Of a DNA stretch of 64,000 bases, positions 43,427-53,600 are shown one piece after another (within the stretch, counting starts at the first letter, position 1; each line of letters begins with the position of its first letter). Location: positions 71,640 to 135,639 of the forward strand of contig NZ_FREX01000001.1 of assembly GCF_900143565.1 (NCBI RefSeq), read 5' to 3'. The translations under genes were made by a program, and so were the position numbers. The stretch comes from Pseudovibrio sp. Alg231-02 (GTDB lineage Bacteria > Pseudomonadota > Alphaproteobacteria > Rhizobiales > Stappiaceae). The notes under the pieces were generated by a model, which saw only the letters and a program-made list of their open reading frames with translations, was not told the origin of the DNA and ran no database searches.

Positions 43427-45649
43427 ATGCCCCTACAATCGCACCTTGATAACAAGGCTCTGGAAGAGCTGGAGAAAAAGTATGACTCCGCTCTCCATAC
43501 CCGTGACAACGGGCCAATCCTGACAAAAGTGGTTTATTGGGCGACCATTGCCTATGCGCTCTATCACTTCTGGACCGCCGGATTTGGCACGCCGGTTGAT
43601 TATGTTCACATGGGCATCCATCTGGCCGGGCTGTATTTCTTCATTTTTCTGGCGTTTCCCTTTCTCAAATCTGATCGTGCCCTAGCCAATACGCCCGGTA
43701 AGTTCCTGAGCTTTGGCAATGTGCCGCTGCTTGACTGGGTGATCATGATACTGGCGATGATGGGATCGCTGTATCTGTGGTTCAGTTGGCGCGGGTTTGA
43801 CCTTTTTGGCATCCAGGTTTCTGAGCAAGCCTTGCGGCAAGGCAATCCAGCCGGACCGGATATCTTCTTCGGCACCATCATCATTTTAACTGTGCTGGAG
43901 ATCGCGCGCCGGACCATTGGTATCGTGCTGCCGCTGATCATTCTGGTCTTCATCGGTTATGCGCTTTTGGGGCCATATATTCCAATCCAGATCCTGAAGC
44001 ATCCGGGTGTGGACTGGCGGCAGTTCGTCAACAACATGTACTTCCCGTTTGAAGGCATTTTTGGCGTTACGCTCTGGGTCGTTTCAACTGTTGTGTTTCA
44101 TTTCGTGCTGTTTGGTGTTGTGGCGCAGCGCATGGGGCTTGGGCAGTTCTTCGTTGATAATGCGATGATCCTAGCCGGACGCTATACAGGCGGACCTGCG
44201 AAGGTTTCCGTTGTCTCCTCCGCTTTCTTCGGCACTATCTCCGGCTCTTCCATCGCCAACACGGTTTCCACCGGTTCGCTGACCATTCCCAACATGAAGA
44301 AGCTTGGGTATCCGGGGCACTTTGCAGGCGGTGTTGAAGCAGCGGCCAGTGCGGGCGGACAGATAACACCGCCGATCATGGGGGCTGCGAGCTTCCTGAT
44401 GGCCGAGTATCTGGAAGTGCCTTACACCACCATCGTGATTGCAGCGATTGTGCCTGCTCTGATGCACTATATCGGCGTCATGTCCATCGTGCATTTCACC
44501 GCAAAACGCCTTGGGCTGGAAGCCTACCCTAAGGACCAGATCCCGCAGTTTGTGCAGGTCTGGCGTGAGGGCTGGTTTACGGTACTGCCGCTGATCGGGC
44601 TGCTCGTGGTACTGTTTTCTGGCTACTCGCCCAACATGGCTGCGTTTATTGGCATTTCGCTTTGTGTTGTTGTTGGCTTTTGTGCCATCGATAAGCCGCT
44701 GTCTCTGACTGTGCCACTTGCCTTGCTGGGTTTCATTTTCTGGAAGGCCTCGCCATATTCCGGTGAAGGATTTTCGCCAACGATGGCCGGGGTACTTGGC
44801 GCGCTGACCTTGCTGGGCTGTTTGCATCGCAATGAACGCCAGAGCTTTAAAGATCTGTTCGACAGCTGCCATGTGGGTGTTCAATATGCGCTGGCCGTGG
44901 GCGCTGCCTCTGCTGCTGTTGGTATTGTGGTCGGTGTGATCAACACGACCGGTGTTGGCTTCCGTCTTGGCTTTATGGTCACCAACGGCGCTGCAGATAT
45001 GGCAGCCTCACTAGCTCCGCTGCTTGACTGGACCTCTCTGGAAGTGTTCGGGCAAGCCTCCATTCAGCAGTTCCTGTCTCTGGTTCTGATCGCTATTGCC
45101 TGTATTTTGATGGGTGCTGGTCTGCCGACTACAGCGCTTTACATCATGCTTGTCGCGGTGGCTCAACCGGCGCTGGCACAACTGGGTGTGCCCGCTTTGG
45201 CAACGCATATGTTCGTGCTTTATTATGGTGTTATCTCCGAGATTACACCGCCGGTTTGCGCCTCAGCGTATGCTGCTGCGGGCATTGCAGGGGCAAACCC
45301 GTTCAGGACTGGTGTGAGTGCCTTTACCTTGGGGCTTGGCAAACTCATGGTGCCGATGGTGTTCGTCTATGCGCCAACCATGCTGATTGTTTTGCCGGAG
45401 TACTTCACCCTCGTCTCGTTCTTGCAGGTCACGCTGACCTGTGCGCTGGGTGTGTTTGCTATTGCAACGGCGGTTTCCGGTTACTTTATGGCTCCGCTCA
45501 ACGGCCTGTGGCGTGTGCTGATGGCTATTGGCGGATTGATGCTGGTTGCTCCAAGTCTGGGGTCTGATCTGGCCGCAATTCTCATCATCGCGCCTGTCTT
45601 GTTCCAGCAGGTTTCCAGCCAACGCAACTTGCAGGCGGCGACACAATGA
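43427..45649 (+). CDS. TRAP transporter fused permease (DctQM type, TAXI-associated)
   Basis: This 740-residue inner-membrane protein fuses the small (DctQ-like) and large (DctM-like) subunits. The N-terminal 200 residues contain the small-subunit helices. From about residue 250 the large-subunit motifs follow, such as AFFGTISGSSIANTVSTGS, ASAGGQITPPIMGAASFLMA and MGAGLPTTALYIMLVAVAQPA. The start at 43427 has GGGAGG nine bases upstream. Its end overlaps the flavoprotein gene by four bases (ATGA). It works with the upstream TAXI protein as a sodium-driven importer. Confidence 0.92.
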   Translation: MPLQSHLDNKALEELEKKYDSALHTRDNGPILTKVVYWATIAYALYHFWTAGFGTPVDYVHMGIHLAGLYFFIFLAFPFLKSDRALANTPGKFLSFGNVPLLDWVIMILAMMGSLYLWFSWRGFDLFGIQVSEQALRQGNPAGPDIFFGTIIILTVLEIARRTIGIVLPLIILVFIGYALLGPYIPIQILKHPGVDWRQFVNNMYFPFEGIFGVTLWVVSTVVFHFVLFGVVAQRMGLGQFFVDNAMILAGRYTGGPAKVSVVSSAFFGTISGSSIANTVSTGSLTIPNMKKLGYPGHFAGGVEAAASAGGQITPPIMGAASFLMAEYLEVPYTTIVIAAIVPALMHYIGVMSIVHFTAKRLGLEAYPKDQIPQFVQVWREGWFTVLPLIGLLVVLFSGYSPNMAAFIGISLCVVVGFCAIDKPLSLTVPLALLGFIFWKASPYSGEGFSPTMAGVLGALTLLGCLHRNERQSFKDLFDSCHVGVQYALAVGAASAAVGIVVGVINTTGVGFRLGFMVTNGAADMAASLAPLLDWTSLEVFGQASIQQFLSLVLIAIACILMGAGLPTTALYIMLVAVAQPALAQLGVPALATHMFVLYYGVISEITPPVCASAYAAAGIAGANPFRTGVSAFTLGLGKLMVPMVFVYAPTMLIVLPEYFTLVSFLQVTLTCALGVFAIATAVSGYFMAPLNGLWRVLMAIGGLMLVAPSLGSDLAAILIIAPVLFQQVSSQRNLQAATQ

Positions 45650-46896
45650 CAGAAGCTGTAGTACCTGATGTCACTGTGCTTGGTGCGGGGTTGGTTGGCA
45701 TTTGCTGTGCTCTGTCTCTAGCCGAGAAAGGCTTGCGCGTGCACATGGTTGACCGGGATGCTCCCGGTCAGGCCACCTCTGCTGGCAATGCGGGGATTAT
45801 CTCGCCGTGGTCCGTGGTGCCGCAATCCATGCCGGGTCTTTGGAAGAAGGTGCCCGGCTGGTTGATGGATCCGCAAGGTCCGGTGACGATCAAGCCCAGT
45901 TACCTGCCTCGCGTGGCCACATGGGGCCTGCGTTTTCTCTATGAGGGACGACAGGAGCGCATTCAGCCGATTGGCGATGCCATGCATGCACTCAATCATG
46001 ACTGCATTGAGCTTTACCGCCATCACCTTTCCGGTACCGGGCACGAGGGCTTGCTGCAAGACAGCTGGTATGTGCATGCGTTTCGGGATGCCTCCCAGAT
46101 TGATCTGGATGGACCGGATTATACCATGCGCCGCGCTGTGGGGGCTGAGATTGAGGAGATTGGTGCTGCGGCCTTACAAGATCTGGAACCTGCTTTAACC
46201 CATGAGTTTGACGCCGCCGTTCTCATAAAGGGACAGGCACGGGCCGTTTCCCCCGGTAAGATCGGCGAAGTGCTTGCCGACAAACTACGCCAGATGGGCG
46301 GAACCATTGAGCAAGCCGAGGTGCACTCCATCACGCCAAAAGACGGCGGCGGCTGGAGATATGTGACGGAGACAGGCGAGCATTTTGCACCGAAACTGGT
46401 GCTTTCCATGGGCGTCTGGTCTGCCAAGCTGCTGAAACCACTTGGGGTCAAGGTACCGATGGAGGCTGAGCGTGGCTACCATGTGTCCTTCAGCAATCCC
46501 GGTGTTGCCCTCACGCATTCCATCATGGATATGGACATGAAGTTTGTCGCCTCCACCATGGAGAGCGCCATTCGGGTTGCCGGAACGGCTGAGTTTGCCG
46601 GGCTTGATGCGCCAATCAATCAAAAGCGATTGGATGGTTTGGTGGGGCTTGCCAGCAAGCTGCTACCGGACTTGCGGATGGGTGAAATCAGCACATGGTC
46701 CGGACAACGCCCCAGCTTGCCCGACAGTTTGCCTTGCATTGGCGAAGTTGATGGATTTCCGGATTTGATTGGCGCGTTTGGACACAGTCACTACGGCCTG
46801 ATGATGGCCCCGAAAACCGGCAGGTTGGTTGCTGATCTGGTGACCGGCACCACCCCCAACATCAATATGACCCCCTATCACGTGACACGGTACTAA
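45646..46896 (+). CDS. FAD-dependent D-amino acid dehydrogenase-like oxidoreductase
   Basis: This 416-residue flavoprotein belongs to the DadA/glycine oxidase fold. The N-terminal FAD motif TVLGAGLVGICCALSLAEKG is followed by the acidic strand MVDRDAPGQATSAGNAG. The C-terminal GHSHYGLMMAPKTGRLVADLV closes the cofactor site. Such enzymes oxidise D-amino acids to keto acids and pass electrons to the respiratory chain. It overlaps the permease stop by four bases and precedes a racemase-family gene by 10 bases, so it probably oxidises the imported amino acid or its enantiomer. The exact substrate is unknown. Confidence 0.87.
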   Translation: MTEAVVPDVTVLGAGLVGICCALSLAEKGLRVHMVDRDAPGQATSAGNAGIISPWSVVPQSMPGLWKKVPGWLMDPQGPVTIKPSYLPRVATWGLRFLYEGRQERIQPIGDAMHALNHDCIELYRHHLSGTGHEGLLQDSWYVHAFRDASQIDLDGPDYTMRRAVGAEIEEIGAAALQDLEPALTHEFDAAVLIKGQARAVSPGKIGEVLADKLRQMGGTIEQAEVHSITPKDGGGWRYVTETGEHFAPKLVLSMGVWSAKLLKPLGVKVPMEAERGYHVSFSNPGVALTHSIMDMDMKFVASTMESAIRVAGTAEFAGLDAPINQKRLDGLVGLASKLLPDLRMGEISTWSGQRPSLPDSLPCIGEVDGFPDLIGAFGHSHYGLMMAPKTGRLVADLVTGTTPNINMTPYHVTRY

Positions 46897-46906
46897 AGGA
46901 TTTCGC

Positions 46907-47632
46907 ATGACCATTCATCCTGGTGGCCAGAACATTTGCGGCGTTTCAATCGGCGTTCTTTCGCTGGAAAGCTATTTCCCCAAGCCTCCCGGCCACATCA
47001 AGAACCCGTCGAGCCTGCCGTTTACAACGACCTATGAGATCCTACATGGATTGACGGTACAAAAACTGCTGGCTGATCCCTCGCCTGAGTTGCTTGAGCC
47101 GATCCTCAGCGCCGCTAAACGGCTGGAAGATCAGGGCGTACATGCAATCACCGGGTCCTGCGGTTTTCTGGCGATCTTTCAAAAGGAGATCGCAGCAGCC
47201 GTTTCTGTTCCAGTTTTCGTGTCTTCGCTCATACAGGTTCCCCTTGCCTACCATATGACCAATGCACCCGTTGGGGTCATCACAGCGTCCGCTGCCTCTT
47301 TGACGGACAAGCATCTGGAAGGTGTGGGCGCTGCCCATGTGCCGATTGTGGTTCAGGGGCTGGATGAGGCCCCTGAGTTTTCCGCGGTGATCTTACGCGG
47401 TGAACGCACGCAGATGGACCTTGGCAAGGTGACAGAAGAGTTGTTTGCTGCGGCAGATGACATGATTGAGCGATCACCGGATATCGGTGCCGTGGTTTTG
47501 GAATGCACCGACCTGCCGCCTTATGCGCATCAGTTGCAAGCGCGTATTAAACGGCCAGTGTTTGATATCATCACTCTTGCCAGCATGGCACATTCGGTGG
47601 CGCATCGGCACGCCTTTCCCGGATTTATCTGA
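46907..47632 (+). CDS. Aspartate/glutamate racemase superfamily protein
   Basis: This 241-residue protein has the two-cysteine layout of the Asp/Glu/hydantoin racemase superfamily: C85 in ITGSCGFLAIF and C200 in VLECTDLPPYA. These would act as the acid/base pair. It lies at the end of the TAXI-TRAP operon behind the D-amino-acid-dehydrogenase-like gene, which suggests it interconverts L and D forms so that the flavoenzyme can oxidise the D form. The stop is only five bases from the convergent giant gene's stop, with no obvious terminator between them. Confidence 0.85.
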   Translation: MTIHPGGQNICGVSIGVLSLESYFPKPPGHIKNPSSLPFTTTYEILHGLTVQKLLADPSPELLEPILSAAKRLEDQGVHAITGSCGFLAIFQKEIAAAVSVPVFVSSLIQVPLAYHMTNAPVGVITASAASLTDKHLEGVGAAHVPIVVQGLDEAPEFSAVILRGERTQMDLGKVTEELFAAADDMIERSPDIGAVVLECTDLPPYAHQLQARIKRPVFDIITLASMAHSVAHRHAFPGFI

Positions 47633-47637
47633 GTGTC

Positions 47638-50600
47638 TCACACCCCTTCTGTTTCGCTTTCATAAGATGGCAGAGGTGGAATGATGTCATCGGTGCACAA
47701 GTAGAGGTTTTGCAGGTTGAGCAAGGGCATGGGGTTTTGCGTCAGATTGGACATGATGTTCATGGCAATGTTCAGCTGAGCTGCATTGCAGGATGGTTTA
47801 TGCGTCTGCGTCCACGCCGTGATTGAATTGGCGAGGTTTTCAAGGATGTCGCCCTCAGGTTCGCCGTTGTTCTGGATGGTGACGGGGGTTGGCGGCAGAA
47901 GAGCTATTGGCAGATCGATTGGCTCTTCTGTGAGGCCTTGCGCAAGATGATAGCTATAACCGATATTAAGCTGCAGCGTAATGTCGCCAGCATACTCACC
48001 ATGAAACAGCATGTAGAAGAGATGTTCCAGATGCTCCTTCAGGCTCCGCTGATAAGGTTCATTTGTGGGGTTGCCGAGGTATGCAATGTTGAGTGGCTGA
48101 AAGCTGGACAATGTGGGATGGAACGGGTTTTTAAAGGTGGCCGTCGGCGTCCTGAACACGAATCCATCTGTGATTTTGCCGTGGATATAGCTGTTGCGGA
48201 TCATGTACATGGAAGCCAACGCATCCTGCCGCGCAAGCACCTGCATGCCTGGCATGACGACCTGACGATCACTCAAGGGCTGTGCTATATCCTGTGTCAG
48301 ATAGGCCTGCTTGCTCTTCGTTTTCTGGGTGTAATAGTAGGTATAAGTCTGCTTACCCTCAACACACGCACTGCTGTCCAGATGGCTTGTCCAATCCGGA
48401 ATTTCGACCACAGGGTCTCCGGTTAGTCCTGCAGGCGGGTTGCAATCCTCCAGTATCAGTTTGACGACCCAGCGCTGTGATGTTTGCTCCGTTGGAGTGC
48501 TATAGTCCTGATTTTCCTCCAGAATGCTGAAACTGATTGTTTCGCTGCCCTCTTTTTGTGAGGTTGCTGCAAACATCGCAAAGCTGCTGCTGGCGTTTGC
48601 TTTGCAGATTATATCTTCGTTGACCTTGATAATCACAGCCAGAGCCTGTGCCGCCTTCTCGATGGCATCAGCCGCCTGATTACCAGCGTTTATGATTGGA
48701 ACATACTGATCCAACGTGGCGGTGAGGTTGTTCTGGATGGTGATGAACTGCGCGAGTTCGGCAACGGCATCCATGAAACCGGCAAGCTCACCCTGCGGTT
48801 TGTCTTTGAGGTTGAACTGGATTTGCCCATGAGCTTTGTCCTGAAGGTAATGGAAGTTCAGGCCATAAGTGTACTCGTAGTTCCATTTGGTGATCTGGGA
48901 GAGTTTCTTAGCCTTCGTGTCATAGGCAGGGCCAGCTTGAGAGACCATGCGCGGCGTTTCCGGGAAACTGCGCAGCAGGATGGGCACTTTGAAAGACCCA
49001 AGCGGCTTTTCAAGAACAGGCGTACCTTCCGCCTGAATCGGAGAGAGCCAGCTTGAGGCTTTGTAGTCGGCTATGCCCTGAACCGGGCTGATCTGATGTT
49101 CGAGAGACGTGACTTTGTAGCTCAGATCCAGCGAGAGGCATTCCGTTGTCTCTCCCAGTTTTTCTGAGGCCTGAAGCAGGAAGGTGAGCGGTTGCTCTGC
49201 ACCATCTTGCAATTTCAGTTTGGCAGACGTGAGCGAGAAAAGGCTTGAGAGAGATTTTGCGGGTGTTGGCTCCTGCGCGTCCTCCTGTGCATCCGGTGGG
49301 CAATCTGCCACGCTGTTCAGGTTGATGTTGCCGTAAAGCTGCGGCGTTTCCTCATCGCCTGTCAGCGGAATGTTGGCGATAATGTCCGCCCCGAACGAGA
49401 GGACAGCCTGTGTTGTGTAGAGATTGGAAAGCTCCTCCAGCAGCGTTTGTTTGAAGGTCTCTTGTGCGGAGGATAGCCGTGTACTGGTGCCGTCCTGATA
49501 GATGGGCGCCAGCATGCGTGCCGTGATCTGTGCAAGGCTCTTCTTTTGCTCCGTCAACGCTTCCATAAAGCCGCTGACAACTGCAGGGCTCTCACCAGCG
49601 CAGGAGATACTCTGCGGTTTATTGGCTGCGAGTTTGTCGATGAACAGGATTGAGGAGGAGTATTTTGGAGACAGCAGCGCGTCAAAAAATTCAAAATACT
49701 GTTTCAGCCAGACGTCCATCTCTACATTCGAGAAGGTGCTTTGAACCGGAGTGCCTGTGAACTTTCCTGTACTTGCGTCAAAATCATCCAGTCCGGCATA
49801 GGGATAAACCGAGGCACTGCGAGAGATCAGCGTGTTACTGACCGGAAGCGGTGCGTATATTTCTGGTTGGCTTTCATCTGAGATGTGGAAGGAGATTGGA
49901 TCTCCCTGCTTTGTGCCGATACGAATGCCCCAGGTTGCATTGGAGGATACGCCAGCGGATGGGACATATCGGTTGATACCGGAGGCGACCATCATTGTGA
50001 AGTCCGGACCATGGATAGACTGTGCTACACATTGCGCAAACTCTGCCAGAATGTCTGGTTTGGGCTTCGTCGGTTTTTCGGAGTCTACGTCACCTTTTTT
50101 AGGTTTCGGGGCACTGACGGTGGTTCTGATTGCTATGATGTTGGCAACAAATCGTGTCAACGGATCGGCTGCGTAATCACCGACCGCTATGCCGTGGGTT
50201 CGTTTGAAGACAAGCTGTGTTGTGAGCTCAATGATTGGTTCCTGATTGAGGCTGCTCATTGGCACTGTTACAGGCAATGAGAGCGGCGGAATTGCTTCAG
50301 AAGTTTCGGTTTCTTCCGGGGTGCTTTGCCTGATCAGGAACTGTTCGATGTCTTGCCACCAGCCGACCAGCTGTTCAAGTTCGTGTGCTGAGAGCTGATA
50401 GGTGTTGAGCGAGAGTGTCGAGTTGACCTCTACTGCAAAACCGTTGAGGTCATTAAACTGGGCCAGCATATCTGCAACGATAACCAGTGCTGAGTGCGCT
50501 CTTTGCTGTGCGATCTCCGGATTTTGGCCTTTTTGCGGGAAGAAGGGTCCACTATCAAAGCTGAAGGTGATGAGGATCGTGAAGTTTTCCGGGGTCGTTT

Positions 50601-53600
50601 CAGCGCTATCCTCAGGCTGCACTGTCCAGTTTGCTGAGGTCGAGGGCCACTGAGAGAGCGGGATGATCTGATCTGTGTAGCCCTGAAGCGCCGGTTTGCT
50701 GTTCAGCTTTCCTGCAGGCTTTGTGGGCTCGTCCAGTGTTGATAGAATCGTATTGCCGTAATAGTCGTTCCAGCCGAGTTGAGTTTGCAGGAGCAATCCG
50801 TTGGCACTGTACGGGTTAAGTGTCGTGGCTTCTGAGGCGTTTTCGGTTTTTACAAGGCTGAGATACGATATTACGCCATGATACATTTCCGCATCGCCAG
50901 CCGACGCTTGCAGAATGTATCGGATCTTTCCCTCATTGGGCGAGGTAGACTTGCCTGAGGCACCAATGGGCAGGCCCATGTTGCTTGGTCTGAAGTCCTG
51001 ATTTCCCAGTATCTTATAGGCCAGCAGGCTGTAATTGTTGAGGAGCAAGGCCGTCGCGTAGTCGTCTCCTGTTCCGCCGTTGGGTATCTCCGGCGCCTGT
51101 TCACGTTGCGCATTAAGTGCCTGAACACCGGGATGTTCACCGGGTTGAACAGTCAGCGGACCCGCGCGCAGAGTGAGTGTTTGACCGATGACGAGCAGTT
51201 GCTCCATCTCTGCGTTCGCACTGGCAACAACGATGGGCTCTGTGCCAAAGTAATCCGCAATATCTGACAGGCATGTGCAGCTCGACAAGTCGTTGCTCAA
51301 AATCTTGGAGCCAATTGTCAGTTCAATCACAGGCAATCGTATTGGTGCGCCAGCTGGAACTGTTTCGCCAGTCAGGCGTGAGTTTACCTGCTTTAGCTCT
51401 TCAACGCTTGTCCCAAACCGCAATGCTATGCTTGCAAAAGATGCATCACTGCTTTGAGGAACCCGATAGGTGCCCTGCTCGATGCTGATGGTTTTGCCCG
51501 GTATCAGCTGGATTTTGCCGCTCGCTGATGTTTCCTGATCAGAAGTCAGAGTATTGGCGATGAGTGAGTTGAGGTTGGAGTGATAGCGCAGTGCAATGCT
51601 TGCCAGTGTATCATCATCAGTGGTCGTGTGCTCCACCAGTTCGCCTTTGGCAGCTGCGGTCAAGGAAGTACCTGAGCCTGCGATTGGCTGTGCAGTGGCG
51701 AGCCCGTTGACGTAGGCATGCATGTACTCCTGATCTTCATGAATGATGACCAGAGACAGCGTCGCCTCACCTTTTTCGTTGAAGATATCCGGCGGCAATC
51801 CAGTCTGCCCGTCATTAGCGTTGTAATAGAGATAGAAGCCACCCGAGTTGGTGATACCAGCTTCCCAAAGCAGTTTGACCAGTGACATGGGCGTATTGAG
51901 AAGCGTCGGGCTCTGGCTCTCCTTTGCCGCCTCAGACAACAGCTCTCCGCTTGGATTGGTCACCGTGGAGAGGTTGGTTTGCGACAGGCCGAAGGTGACA
52001 TTGCTGCCGCCCTCACCCACAAAATGTGTACCGCTGCTTTGTGAGCCTTTGCTGTAACCGAGCGTGAGAGACGCAAAGCTATGATCCGCAGGCAGGCTTT
52101 GCAGCAATCGCTCCAGAATGACAACGCCAGCTGAACTCACCCCATTCAGCTCATAGGTTGTTTTCAAGGCCGCATCCGGCGCCGCTTTGGCTTCTGCCGC
52201 TAGAGCGCTCGATGTTTGAACTGGCAGTTTCTTGATGGAGAACTCAATTGTTGAGGCCCAGCCATAGTTCGTCAGCGGGGTTTTGATGGCCTTTCCAGTT
52301 GCAGCATCCATCGACACCTGCTCAACAAGGAGCTGAGGAGGCACAACAGCGCTGTTTTGTGCGCTGTTGGCACCAAGTGTCGTTAGTGCTGCAGAAAGCG
52401 TCCACAAACGCAGATATTGGGTGTTGGATGGCTTTTGAGGGTCGTTTGTGGGAACGTTGATTGGCTCTGCGCTTTGCCAATTGATGAAGTGCGGGATTGG
52501 GAAAGCGCTTGGTTGCTGCTCAACCTTTGCAAGGAGTGAAAGTTCCTCTGGTCCGGCAGACAGGTACTCTGTCTGCCCGTAGGTATTGACGGCTTCAATG
52601 CGTTGATAGTCTTTGCTTGCAGTCGCCTCGCTGTCTGATGGTACATCCACCTCGTATTTCAGGGTGGTTTGGTCATTTCCAAGTGTGATCCAATCTGCAT
52701 CCTTTGGCTTGCTCAGCAGCAAGGAGAGACTGCTCGTCAGCGGCGTTGGGATTGCGATCTGCTGACCGGACAGAGCGAACAGTCCAGCCTCATTCGGCAG
52801 GTTGAGCTTTCCAGCCTCATCCTTTTCAACCCAGATGCCCTCTATAAGTGGTGTAATGCCATCCGTTGGCATACGCATACCGTGGAAATAATAGCGTGAG
52901 GCCATGCCTGACAGGTGGGTGATGCCACCCGTTCGCTGCACTTCCTTGATGAGCTCTCCAACGGGGAACTGAGGCAGATGCACGATGCTCAAACTGCCGG
53001 CATCTGATCCTGCGTTGGAGCCCGTGGCGCCCGCAAACAGATCGGTGAGTTCTCCGTTTGCGGTGATTGCCAGCGCTTCAACATCAGCGTCAAACTTTTG
53101 CGCGATGGATGAGAGGGTATCCATATCCGCTGTCTTTTGCGTGAACGCTGGCATCTGCAACGTAGCCCCGACAACCAGAAGGTCCTGCTGGGCTTGCACA
53201 GCACTGCTGCCGGTCAGTTCATCAATGGTAATCCCAAGAGCTGATGCGACTGCATTTAATGTTTGCCCGCCAGAGACTGTGTGCTTCTTCTCAGTTCCAT
53301 CTGATGTGGTGTAAACAATCTGAGCACTGCTGCGCAAAAGGCCCGCGACTGCCTTGTTTTTACTCATGAGGTCAGAGGCTTCGACAGTCGCATTATATGG
53401 GTTGTTGCTGGCTAATTTTTGGAAGGAGCTGCTTGCAGGGATCACAAGCGGTGCAGTCGGAATTGTGACGTTGAGGCCTGCTGTCAAAGGGTGGCTGTTG
53501 TTGGCTTTGAAGAGGTCTGTGAGGGTAAAGTCTGCTCCGGAAAATGCACCTTGGCTGTTGACCCAACTCACAATGCAACTGGATGTTTTTCCAGCTGGGA

